Positions 23,406 to 34,052 of a stretch of 64,000 nt of DNA are shown piece by piece (the first letter of the stretch is position 1; each line of letters starts with the position of its first letter). The DNA comes from Eupeodes corollae (taxonomy: Eukaryota; Arthropoda; Insecta; Diptera; Syrphidae), in the NCBI RefSeq assembly GCF_945859685.1, contig NC_079147.1:231752765-231816764 (forward strand). Reading direction: 5' to 3'. The notes under the pieces were generated by a model. The model saw only the letters and a program-made list of their open reading frames with translations, had not been told where the DNA came from and did no database searches. The translations under genes and the position numbers were made by a program.

Positions 23406-24265
23406 TAGTTAATTCGAAGGTCGCCAGGTATCCGGATACTCCGTTAGAAGCCAGGCTGATCATCGGCACGGGTCATTTAACACCTTAGATCCAGCCCAAT
23501 AAAGATGAGAGATGGTAGGGAGTTGGTGACACAAACGTTGGCTTGTATGCCTTGTTTATGTGGGAAGGGGTGATGATTCTGGGAAGGTAGAGGGATAAGA
23601 ATGTCCTTTCGTTTCAGGACCAATCTGGAGAAGATTCTCGAGAATCATTGACCTTACTCGGCTTTTACAACTCGACAAGTTCGACGTTCAGAGTAGAAGA
23701 ATCACGATATTGGTTAAGCAACTTAGTTTCACAGATGTCCAATTCCAGTCCTATACTTTTGGAACCGCAAAATAGATAACCCGTTATTTTCCACCCTAGA
23801 AAAATTAATGGTTTTTGACATCCCTGCTTAGTTTTGGTATCTAAGCTCGGCATATTTTGCATGCAAAAAGGTTAAAGTTTTGTCATTATAAAATGCTTGT
23901 GAAATGATTCTTTACAGCTTTCGACGTAGATTATCAAGGAATCCACGTTCAGTATTGAAGTTCTATCCCATAACACTGTTAATTCGTAGTATATCGATAT
24001 TTCAAATTATAGACCGATTTTTTATTTCATAATAATGTTTGTATTTTTTTTGTACCACACCTTTTCCACAAAAAGTATCGATCCGTAGACGACGAATTTG
24101 ATATTTTCAATGCTCTAGGACGCTATGTTTCCAAGATTCAATTGCTGCGAATGCCGAAATTCCTAAAAAATCTGATTTTTCAGCAAGACTGGTGCTTACA
24201 GGAGCAATATTTTCGACTAAACGTGCATTACGATAATGAACAGGATCGACAGGAACGACATCAGA
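23406..24265. other. Spacer between LINE C and satellite
   Basis: Possible LINE C 5' UTR up to about 23660, then AT-rich DNA. No coding sequence was recognised. Confidence 0.4.
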
Positions 24266-26909
24266 TACGCTTTCAATCTCTTAAAATTTCTGGCAATTAA
24301 AATAGCAAACATTCACTAATAATATGACACTTAAAATTTCAGCTAAGTTTGACAGGTGTCAAATGCCAACGCTACCAACATGAAACCACGAAATACATGA
24401 CCCTAAATTATAAAAACTCGGTCAAAAAGGACGCTTTCAATTTCTTAAAATGTCTGGCAAGCAAAATAGCAAACATTCGACTAATATTATAACACTTAAA
24501 ATTTCAGCAAAGTTTGACAGGTGCCAAATACCAATGCTACCAACATGAAGCCACGAAATACATGACTCTAAATAATGAAAACTCGTTCAAAAGGGACGCT
24601 TTCAATCTCCTAAAATTTCTGGCAATTAAAATAGCATACATTCAACTAATATCATGACACTTAAAATTTGAGCTAATTTTGACAGGTATCAAATGCCAAC
24701 CCTACCAACATGAAGCCACGAAATACATGACCCTAAATTATGAAAACTCGTTCAAAAGGGATGCTTTCAATCTCTTAAAATTTCTGGCAATTAAAATTCC
24801 AAACATTCAACTAATATTATGACACTTAAAATGTCAGCTAAGTTTGACAGGAGTCAAATGCCAACACTACGAACATGAAACCACGAAATACATGACCCTT
24901 AATTATGAAAACTCGTTCAAAAGGGACTCTTTGAATCTCTTAAAATTTCTGGCAATTAAAATAGGAAACATTCAACTAATATTATAACACTTAAAATTTC
25001 AGCTAAGTTTGACAGGTGTCAAATGCCAACGCTACCAACATGAAACCACGAAATACATGACCCTAAATTATAAAAACTCGTTCAAAAGGGACGTTTTCAA
25101 TCTCTTAAAATGTCTGGCAATTAAAATTACAAACATTCAACTAATATTATCACACTTAGAATTTCAGCTAAGTTTGACAGTTGTCAAATGCCAACGCTAC
25201 CAACATGAAACCACGAAATACATGACCCTAAAATAATAAAAACTCGTTCAAAAGGGACGCTTTCAATCTCTTAAAATTTCTGGAAATTAAAATATCAAAC
25301 ATTCAACTAATATTATGACACCTAAAATGTCAGCTAAGTTTGACAGGTGCCAAATGCCAACGCTACCAACATGAAACCACGAAATACATGGCCTTAAATT
25401 ATGAAAACTCGTTCAAAAGGGACTCTTTCAATCTCTTAAAATTGCTGGCAAACAAAATAGCAAACATTCAACTAATATTATGACACTTAAAATTTCAGCT
25501 AAGTTTGACAGGTGTCAAATGCTAACGCTACCAACATGAAGCCAAGAAATACATGACCCTAAATTATGAAAACTCGTTCAAAAGGGACGGTGTCAATATC
25601 TTAAAATTTTTGGCAATTAAAACAGCAAACATTCAACTAATATTATGACACTTAAAATTTCAGCTAAGTTTGACAGGTGCCAAATGCCAACGCTACCAAC
25701 ATGAAACCACGAAATACATGACCCTAAATTGTGAGAAGTCGTTCAAAAGGGACGGTTTCAATCTCTTAAAATTTCTGGCAATTAAAATAGCAAACATTCA
25801 ACTAATATTGTGACACTTAAAATTTCAGCTAAGTTTGACAGGTGTCAAATGCCAACTCTACCAACTTGAAACCACGAAATACATGACCCTAAATTATGAA
25901 AACTCGTTCAAAAGGGACGCTTTCAATCTCTTAAAATTTCTGGCAATTAAAATAGCAAACATTCAGCTAATATTATGACACTTAAAATTTCTGCTAAGTT
26001 TGACAGGTGCCAAATGCCAACGCTACCAACATGAAACCACGAAATACATGACCCTAAATTGTGAGAAGTCGTTCAAAAGGGACGGTTTCAATCTCTTAAA
26101 ATTTCTGGCAATTAAAATAGCAAACATTCAACTAATATTGTGACACTTAAAATTTCAGCTAAGTTTGACAGGTGTCAAATGCCAACTCTACCAACTTGAA
26201 ACCACGAAATACATGACCCTAAATTATGAAAACTCGTTCAAAAGGGACGCTTTCAATCTCTTAAAATTTCTGGCAATTAAAATAGCAAACATTCAGCTAA
26301 TATTATGACACTTAAAATTTCTGCTAAGTTTGACAGGTGTCAAATGCCAACGCTACTAACATGAAACCACGAAATACATGACCCTAAATTATGAAAACTC
26401 GTTCAAAAGGGACGCTTTCAATTTCTTAAAATGTCTGGCCATTAAAATAGGAAACATTCAACTAATATTGTGACACTTAAAATTTCAGCTAAGTTTGACA
26501 GGTGCCAAATGCCAACGCTACCAACATGAAACCACAAAATACATGACCCTAAATTATGAAAACTCGTTCAAAAGGGACGCTTTCAATGTCTTAAAATTTC
26601 TGGCAATTAAAATAGCAAACATTCAACTAATATTATGACACTTAAAATTTCAGCTAAGTTTGACAGGTGTCAAATGCCAACGCTACCAACATGAAACCAC
26701 GAAATACATGACCCTTAATTGTGAAAACTCGTTCAAAAGGGCCTCTTTCAATCTCTCAAAATTTCTAGCAATTAAAATAGCAAACATTCAACTAATATTA
26801 TGACACTTAAAATTTCAGCTAAGTTTGACAGGTGCCAAATGCCAACGCTACCAACATGAAACCACGAAATACATGACCCTAAATTATGAAAACTCGTTCA
26901 AAAAAGACT
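24266..26909. repeat. 165-bp satellite array, 16 units
   Basis: Tandem array with a period of 165 bases. Successive TTAAAATTTCAGC starts fall at 24331, 24496, 24661, 24826, 24991, 25156, then 25322 (one extra base), 25487, 25652, 25817, 25982, 26147, 26312, 26477, 26642 and 26807. There are fifteen complete units, a 65-base partial unit on the left and a 103-base partial unit on the right. Each unit carries TTTGACAGGTGTCAAA, a perfect 7-base inverted repeat around GG, often changed to TGCCAAA. Units 25652-25981 and 25982-26311 are near-identical dimers. There is no frame of note; the short ORFs are repeats of the same unit. Confidence 0.97.
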
Positions 26910-27892
26910 TTTCATGTAGTCGAGTGTTTCAAGATGAGCCAAAACCAACCCATTTTATGGTCGATTTTATTTTTTGTCAAAACTGGCTTTTGGCCAAAAT
27001 ATCACGTTCGATATTTAGAACAGTCAGTTAGGAATGATATACATATTTAATTACCTGAATTCTTTGGTGAAATGTGGAATGCAAATAAAATATAATTTTA
27101 ATTCAGCATTGCAAAGCATATCAGTTCGGACAACTGAATATTTAAAAATAAATACACATTTAGATTGTTTTAAATTTGAAACTTTTGTTCAGCGGCCCGT
27201 TCGTATTTCATCTCGATTTTGAATTCACTTTGCGTTGAATTATAAACTTGACTTAATTGAACAAAAATTTAAAGTGATCATTTCTTTCATTAACATTGTT
27301 AACATGGCTTTAAATATATGAATCTCTTTGTAAATTTATTTCTATGTGACTCCAATTTTTCGGAGAGTGTTTGTAAAATTATTTCCTGAAATGTTCATTA
27401 TTTAAAAACAGCAAAAATGTCCCAAATGTTTTCAATTATATACTTAAATTAATATAAGTTGAAAGCATTTTAAAGGAACAATAATTTCAATTGAAAATTA
27501 TAATAATAATGATATATGCATAACAAAATAATAATTTGTTAAGCGTTTTTATTTTTATCTAAACGCATTCAATCGAATTCCTTATCTATCAAATGAATTA
27601 AACATTTTAATTTTTCAATCTTTAAAACAATCCTCACATCACATAACATGGGGGAAGAGATGATGCATCAGAGACGATATCCACATTGTGTTGTCTCCAA
27701 CAAATCGACAACACATTAGATGAAGACAATGGAACACATTGAACTTAAAAGTGGAAAAAAATTCGATCAATCGATGAAGAAAACTGCTTTCAAATTTAAA
27801 TCCTTAAGTCAATTAGTTTTCAAAATTTTACATTTTACTAAATTGTTTATTCTTTTTCATGGCAAGTGAAACAACAACAGAATATTTTTGAC
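26910..27892. other. AT-rich spacer after the satellite
   Basis: No gene or repeat was recognised. Long A/T tracts occur near 27420-27620. Confidence 0.5.
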
Positions 27893-27941
27893 GAAGTTTG
27901 GAAGTGCTCATAGTCTTCCATTTTTATTTGCGTTTATATCG

Positions 27942-29390
27942 TGGCGTGATGGTTAATGCGTAGGACTGTCAAGCAAGTGGTCTTGGGTTCAATCCCTTTT
28001 TTAACGGATAATGCCTCTTTCGAGGAGTTCAGTCTTGTCATGAAAAGTTTTTTTTTTTTGACAGGAGGAAATCTTCAAAAGACACTTGGCAGTATTCGAC
28101 ACCAAGTAGTGTGGGACTCTTAACCACTAAAAGCATGTCTTCATCAGGACCAATCTTTAGGGGAAAACTTTTAATACTTTCCCATGTTTTTTTAGACCAT
28201 AAGCTCATGAGGCTTGGTTCTTCTTATACTCCAAACATGGTTTCTTCTATTCAAGACGGACTCCATTTCAGAATTAGTATGACTTTGCAGTCTCTGGTTG
28301 TGCGATGCAGCGAATTTTTTAACAACTTCTGTAACCATTTCTATTTGTAAGTCACGATGTAGATCGGTATTTCTTATGTACCAAGGTGCATTAACTATTC
28401 CACGAAGGACTTTGTTTTGGAATTTTTGGATGATTTCGGTATTTGTTTTCTTTGAACAGCCCCATAATTGGATTCCATAGGTCCAAACAGGCCTTAGTAC
28501 TTGATTATACAGCATTATTTTATTTTGGATTGATAAATCGCAGTTGCCACGAAGTAACCAGTTCTTCTCTTTTCTTTTTGATGTGCTCTTTTCACTTAAG
28601 CTTTGCATCCAAAGTCATTCCAAGGTTTTCGGCCGTATCGGCGTAAGGTATCTTTATCTTTATCTTTTTATTTGTAGAGTTTATATGTGAAGATTTTGTT
28701 TCATTGAGTTTGATACGCCATTTTTCGGTCCAAGCTCTCACTGTATCGACGGCATTTTGTAGTTTTACTGCTGCCTTAGAGACACATTTGTCGGGTACCA
28801 AAATTGCGGTATCATCTGCAAAAGTAGCCATTATGGTGTGATTACCAACTGGAATATCCCTTGTGTATAGTAAATACAGGGTAGGACCTAGGACACTTCC
28901 TTGTGGTACACCGGCTTCTATTTTCTTCAATTCCGAGTATTCTTGATCGTACCTTACTCTAAACAATCGGTCTGAGATGTTCGATTTTAATATTTCAAAT
29001 TACTGCCTGGGAAGATCCCTTTGCAGTTTGTACTCAAGTCCCTCATGCCAAACCTTGTCAAAAGCTTGAGCAACATCTAAGAAAATAGCTGAACATACTT
29101 TTTTTCTTAATCTCTTAATTTCTTCTATTGCTTTTTCTATTACATCCGATATTCTATGAACTTGGTCTATCGTGGAATGTTTATTTCTAAAGCCAAACTG
29201 ATGGTTTGGGATTAACCTTCTTTCTTCTATGATTTTGCTAAGTCTCTTCAGAAGCAGTTTTCAGTCATGAAAAGTGCTTTCGGTTTAAAACTGTAGGTCC
29301 CCTCTATCCTTGACAACATTACTCCCAAGCAGGAATGTTTGAGAGTTGTAGTCACAAGGGCCTAGTCCTCAACGGACTGTTGGGGCACTT
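27942..29390 (+). mobile_element. tRNA-derived SINE (S2), split by Jockey insertion
   Basis: Head part 27942-28047: A box TGGCGTGATGGTTAATGCG and B box GGTTCAATCC at 27986, 44 bases apart as in a tRNA gene. The body resumes at 29275 with GTGCTTTCGGTTTAAAACTG, continues to the block CTGACAAC-like/CAGGAATG and ends near 29390 with GGCCTAGTCC and ACGGACTGTTGGGGCAC. The Jockey element at 28048-29263 sits in the middle. The SINE would be transcribed by RNA polymerase III from the internal boxes. Confidence 0.85.
28048..29263 (-). mobile_element. Jockey-clade LINE, 5'-truncated, with target duplication
   Basis: On the minus strand the RT reads FGFRNKHSTIDQVH (about 29190), VCSAIFLDVAQAFDKVWHEG (about 29100), AGVPQGSVLGPTLYLLYTRD (28910), ATFADDTAILVPD (28820) with an FADD active site, and RPVWTYGIQLWG (28480). 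These are typical Jockey-clade blocks. The finger domain and endonuclease are missing, so the copy is 5'-truncated. One stop lies near 29010 and the two frames overlap near 28600. The element is flanked by GTCATGAAAAG at 28037-28047 and 29264-29274, and its 3' end begins with a T run on the plus strand, the poly(A) tail. It has inserted into SINE S2. Confidence 0.92.
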
Positions 29391-29531
29391 TTTTATTTGC
29401 AATCTCAAATCTCGCACATTAAAATGAGAACTAAAATCATCTTTCAAAACTTTATTCACGAACTGAATAAATAAATTTGAAGAAGTTTGGAAGTGCTCAT
29501 TATTTTTTCATTTTTATTTGCGTTTATATTG

Positions 29532-29700
29532 TGGAGTGATGGTTAATGCTTACGACTGTCAAGCCAGAGGTTTTGGGTTTAATCCTTGCTCGTGCCATCT
29601 AAAGTATTTCAAGAGTAATAAAAAGTGCTTTCGGCTTAACACTAAAGGTCCCGTCCACCCCTGACAACATTACTCAAAAACAGGAATGGTTAACGGACGA
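29532..29700 (+). mobile_element. tRNA-derived SINE (S3)
   Basis: A box TGGAGTGATGGTTAATGC at 29532 and B box GGTTTAATCC at 29576, again 44 bases apart. The body continues through AAAAGTGCTTTCGG and ACCCCTGACAACATTACTC to CAGGAATGGTT. The 49 bases before it (29482-29531) repeat those before S2. Confidence 0.82.
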
Positions 29701-30120
29701 ACGAAAATGTAAAATTTTATTTACGATATCCCTCGTTATGATTTTAAAGCACATTTTTTTATTCAACCTGAAAATTTGGAGCTGCATTTATAATAAATGC
29801 CAATTTTTACTGGTAATACATTTTTCGAAATATGTAGATTTTTCTGACAGCTGTCACTTGATTTATACGCAGTTCGATTTGAAATAATTAAAACAGCATT
29901 TGTTAATAGTGCAAATTGCACCACATGCCGTGAAGCCAGCGAAACAATCAATTAATTGAAGAACAATTTTGGCCAACCCGAGACAAATGAAGTCTTGAAG
30001 AGAATATTCTTCGAGTTTTGCTGTAAAGTGGTAGAAAATTGGGCCTTTTAGCTGGAATTTATTCGAGCAAGCCGAAAAAATTTAAGGGACTTGCTATCAA
30101 CTATTGGATTTAACGCAAGA
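29701..30120. other. Spacer
   Basis: No recognisable feature, although ACAGCTGTCA at 29836-29845 is a short inverted-repeat-like word. Confidence 0.4.
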
Positions 30121-30359
30121 TACAGTACGTTCTCGATTATTGCAACTAATCAAAACAAGGGTGGTTGCAATGACCGCGTTTGTTAAGGCTCAATTCGAGA
30201 TGCAAAGTGAAAATCAGAAAACCAACACTTATTTAATGCAACATGAATAATAAGAAACAAAATTAAAATAGGTTAATTCATTATAAGATATAAAAGTAGA
30301 TACATAAATACATAATATATTTGCATAATTATTATTTTTTGAAAAGAAATTTGACTTTG

Positions 30360-31130
30360 GCCGGTTTAATTTTATTAACTCAGGCACAAATGCCTTAACT
30401 TTGTGTATACCGGATGCGTTGGTGCAGGCGATAAACGTGATTCTTTGCTTCTCTTTCGGCCAGGAGCTGTCGATTCCTTAAAAGCTGCAAGGGTTTTGTT
30501 AGGCATAAGTCGGTAGAATGACCCAGACTTAAGGTGGGTGTCTATTTGAGAGTAAACGTCCTGCGAGTCGCACTCAAGCTGCTCACGAGAACTATCTCGC
30601 AAGTAGACATAGTCTGGAGAGTAGTCCTACATTTTGTATAAACAATTCAATTTCAATAACTGACAAACGGCAAAAACTGGTGAGGACCTTCAATTTGAAG
30701 CTCTCTTGAAAGACCAGACACTGCACCGAATTGGTTACGGCGATTGGCTGCGACCCTTCGCTTGTAAAAATGCATGATTAACTGATAATATGTTCGCACA
30801 AGAAACCTATCAAGTGGACCCTCAGCAAGAAAACTCTCAATATTCTAGCAGATAGCTCGCGATAGCAAAATTTGGCTCTGGACAGTCTGCCGAGAGTTGC
30901 TCTCGAGAGTTTACTAGCATAAGTACTCTAAAATGGATACGCACCTTTATCGATGTTATAAATTTGATTGGGAGTTAAATCGGGCTCTCTGACTTTTCCT
31001 AAAATTTAATCAAGAAAGGACTACAAAGGGCGGTTTGTTTCAAAAGTTTTTCTCCACAAATTTTCAACAGCCGAATTCCGTGTCTTTTCTTAAAATTTGT
31101 CATCCAACCATTGCTCGCATCAAAAGATCC
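30360..31130 (-). pseudogene. Tigger/pogo transposase, decayed, interrupted by a MITE
   Basis: On the minus strand: SFDASNGWMTNFKKRHGIR (near 31110-31060; CENP-B-type DNA-binding domain), LKICGEKLLKQT, then ESPDLTPNQIYNID (near 30990-30950). There the frame is cut by the MITE at 30533-30946. It resumes as SGSFYRLMPNKTLAAFKES and GRKRSKE, shifts frame, and continues TFIACTNASGIHKVKAFVPE (30440-30390). This matches the start of the DDE domain in Tigger and pogo proteins, where the first catalytic D lies in NxDExG; here it reads as a mutated NIDKSG across the insertion. The C-terminal DDE residues are missing. Confidence 0.78.
30533..30946. mobile_element. 414-bp MITE with TTA target duplication
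   Basis: Left end AGGTGGGTGTCTATTTGAGA, right end (complement) AGGTGCGTATCCATTTTAGA. Flanked by TTA at 30530-30532 and 30947-30949, the TWA target of PIF/Harbinger elements. Internal GAGAGCAACTC and GATAGCTCGCGATAGC words are repeated in part. No protein is encoded. Confidence 0.85.
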
Positions 31131-31530
31131 TATCATCTCTTTATTTTTTTCATGCAATGGGCACGCCTTTGTTAAAGGACCTCGCTAGAAATTGACAGAT
31201 TTAGCTTTCTTTCATTCAACTTGTGTTTTTTCGAAACACGTGGGGCTCACTGAGCAAAATTCATTACAATTAATAAGAACATTTTGCATTGTTGATACAT
31301 AAATAAACATTCATGCAACTTCATGGTACCCATTACTCAAATGGAATAACTGCCGCAGGGAACCTGTGTTAATAAGGATATGCAATGCATATAAAAACCA
31401 AAGTTGACTTATCGAGTCAACTGTTTTTGAAGAGTCGCGATTACCACATCAATAATGATAAAAAATCAGCTGTTACGAAAATCGAGGAGTTGCGTAAATC
31501 AAGAGTTACATTAATCGAGAACGTACTATA

Positions 31531-32385
31531 TTTCAATACAAACTAAAAATTTAGTGTAATATTAGAGAAGCCAGAATTAAAGAGGTCTTATCCGAAAACA
31601 CTTAAATCGAAATGTAAGACCCGAGATTCTAAATTCCTTTTGTGCTCATCATTTTGTGAACAAAAAATTGTAACCAACTATTTAAAAATTAAGTCGAAAA
31701 GCTTATATTTTTGGAGACATTTTTAAGAACAAAATTAAAAAAGAATGCCAGTTTTTAGTGCTATTTGTTTGTTCATTGATTGGCGGAACTTCTGATTTAT
31801 TTCTCCAACTCTAACACCCAAAGCCTTGACGTCAAACTGGGGTCACCTCAAGTTTGAAGGGAATAGGATTTTCGTGCTCAACCGGAATAGGAACCCTTAA
31901 CTCTCACAAAAGGAGCCCTCTAAATTCCCGTATCATTAAAATTAATTTAGATTGTAGTGTGTAAAACACGTCTTCAAGTTTAATTTATTCCTACAATCAA
32001 AGATTTATATCCCACTGTATAATGTGAGACGCGCAGAAACGAAACCAAAATGAGCGGTGTTGAAGTGTGGAGGGTATGATTATATCTAAATTCCAATCAA
32101 TATAAATGCTTCAAACCAATTCTCAGGAAGAAAACACAACATTTACATTGCTATTTGCTTCATTATGACATGGCTTTTGTTTAAAATCAATCCAGCACCT
32201 AATTGAATGTCAATTCGAATTTTATTTGCTCAAGGTTGGCAAAATATATTCGTATATTCGATTTAAGGTATCCCAATATACATTTAGCATTCAGGACATG
32301 AGTATTGAGTGTTTGACAGGGATGGATTAAGTTATATCAAGAAGCCTTGATGGAAATTGAAACATTCAGAAATATTAATGAGTTT
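31531..32385. other. AT-rich spacer
   Basis: No gene or repeat was recognised. Confidence 0.5.
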
Positions 32386-32389
32386 TTTG

Positions 32390-33431
32390 TTGATGTATTT
32401 CAGCTTTATGATATTATTTCTTAATATTTTACTAAATATTACTCAATATTTTGTCGAATAACCACGGTTATCAATTACACACTGCAATCTTCTGGGTATA
32501 GAGCTAAACAAATCTTCACAAACTTTTCTTGGAATCGATTTCCAAACATACTGAATTTTTTGGAAAAAATTAGACACATTCCCAACTTTTTTGTAGCTCA
32601 TTTTTATTTGTAGGTGCTGTCATAGGTTTGCGGGTTAAGATCCGAGCTGCACGACGATGGCCAGTTCAAAAGAGGGATGGAGTTGTCTTCGACCCATTTT
32701 TTAGTGTAACTGGCCGTGTGCTTTGGATCGTTGTCTTGTTGAAGTTTCCATGCTATGGGTAGCTTTTCCTCCGCGTACGGCAGCATTAGATTCTCAAGGA
32801 TTCTGCAATATTGAATCCTGTCCATATGACCCTCAATTCTCTTGATCGGGCCAACGCTCGCCACACCAAGACATTGCTCTCCAGATCATAATACTGCCAC
32901 CACCATACTTGACAATGGGGCAAGTGTACTTTGAATTATATTCTTTGGATCTAGGACGGCGAACATAAGCTTTTCCATCAGAATTAATCCTATTAATTTT
33001 TGTTTCATCCGAAAAAAGCACATATTTCCACTGCTTATATTTTTTTTTTAGCAAAAGCCAAGCGGGCATTTTTGTGACGTTCAGTCAGTAATGGCTTCTT
33101 CCAGCTTCGCTCAACATTCTTTTGACAGTGTCTAAAAACGGTCCACTATCTGCTTCACCAAACACTGCCCTCCTAATTTCCTTCGCAGTTGCTAAGGTTT
33201 TTTTTGTTGCCTTCACGAACAATTAGTGCATCTTCTCTATGAGAGGTTGACTTTGGTCTCGGCTTTCGTGGTATTTTTTCTATTGTGTTATTTTTTTGAA
33301 ATATTGAACAGCATTTAATACCATCTTCTTTGAACATTTTAAAATGCTGGAAATCTCCCTATAAGATTTTCCTTCTTTATGATGGTTCAAAAATTCACGC
33401 CGAGTCTTTACGTCACATTTGTTTTTCCCCA
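32390..33431 (-). pseudogene. Tc1-like transposase, disrupted
   Basis: On the minus strand from the ATG at 33431 (MGKNKCDVKTRREFLNHHK): helix-turn-helix EGKSYREISSILKCSKKMV, a basic/linker region with stops, then the first catalytic D in YVLFSDETKINR (33030). A GRPR-like element occurs as RRPRSKEYN, then YGGGSIMIWRAMSW. The second D is in LQQDNDPKHTA (32740). The third catalytic residue should be E in NPIENLW, but the frame reads NPQTYDS; a deletion has removed it. The family C-terminus follows in another frame (SIPRRLQCVIDNRGYSTKY, near 32490-32440). DD34E type by homology. Confidence 0.85.
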
Positions 33432-33514
33432 TTTTGATGATCTAACTAAACAATTAAAATTCAATCAACTTTTACAACGCCCAAAAATAACTTTTTAATG
33501 TTGAAAGTCTCAAA

Positions 33515-33710
33515 ATAAGGTTCGTTTCTAATTATGTGCACGATCGATTTTGTGGTTTTGTGCTTTTTGTTTTCTTTAATGAAAAAATTTGAAGTGAAGT
33601 TGGCTAGAGTTCAATGTAAAAGAAAAAAAAGATGGCCGCATTTATTTAAAAAACACATAATAATTAATCGGAATTTGAAGTTTGAATTGAAGAGCGTTTC
33701 TAATTCAGTG
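33515..33710. repeat. Tc1 end with repeated terminal motif
   Basis: GTTTCTAATTATGTGCACGA (33525-33544) and CGTTTCTAATTCAGTGCACG (33696-33715) are two related copies in the same orientation about 170 bases apart, beyond the transposase start. This resembles the inner and outer direct repeats of IR/DR-type Tc1 ends. No matching left end was found near 32300. Confidence 0.55.
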
Positions 33711-33835
33711 CACGGCATTGTGTGTAATAGTTTTTTGTATTCCTTTAGACGGACTTGAGCTTTCTTAAATATGCAGAATACTTTATACGATTTCTTTTTT
33801 TAGGATATTTCATACATGCTAATGGACTCGGCCCG

Positions 33836-34052
33836 TGGCGTGATGGTTAGTGCGTAGGATTGTCGTACTAGAGGTTTTGGGTTCAATCCCTGCTTATGCC
33901 ACTTTAAGTATCTTTGAGGTCTACTGACTCTAAGAAGGAATTGACAAACTCTCCAAGAGTAACTCTTGTCATGAAATGTGCTTTCTCAAACAAGCTTTTC
34001 ATATTCGGCATAAAGCCTGTAGGTCCCTTCCATCCCTGACAACTTTACTTGA
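33836..34052 (+). mobile_element. tRNA-derived SINE (S4), best-preserved head
   Basis: A box TGGCGTGATGGTTAGTGCG at 33836 and B box GGTTCAATCC at 33880, 44 bases apart. The body is GAAGGAATTGACAAACTC, CTTGTCATGAAATGTGCTTT, then CTTCCATCCCTGACAAC. The 3' tail block seen in S2 and S5 is missing. Confidence 0.85.

Larger units (their letters stand above)
30123..31528 (-). mobile_element. Tigger/pogo-like element with TA ends
   Basis: The ends are CAGTACGTTCTCGATTATTG (left) and TAGTACGTTCTCGATTAATG (right, complement), each next to TA (30121-30122 and 31529-31530). The right arm repeats the CTCGATT word (CTCGATTTTCGTAAC), as is common in Tigger ends. The interior holds a decayed Tigger transposase and a nested MITE. 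Size is 1.41 kb including the 0.41-kb MITE. Confidence 0.8.

Noticed and set aside
22764..23412. Several plus-strand frames of 65 to 108 codons
   Set aside because: They are antisense shadows of the LINE C ORF1 on the minus strand.
24266..26909. CRISPR-like regular spacing
   Set aside because: The whole 165-base unit is repeated; there are no unique spacers between short repeats, and the setting is eukaryotic.
27942..27996. A functional tRNA gene
   Set aside because: A-box and B-box spacing fits a tRNA, but the acceptor stem does not pair and the sequence continues as a repeated SINE body.
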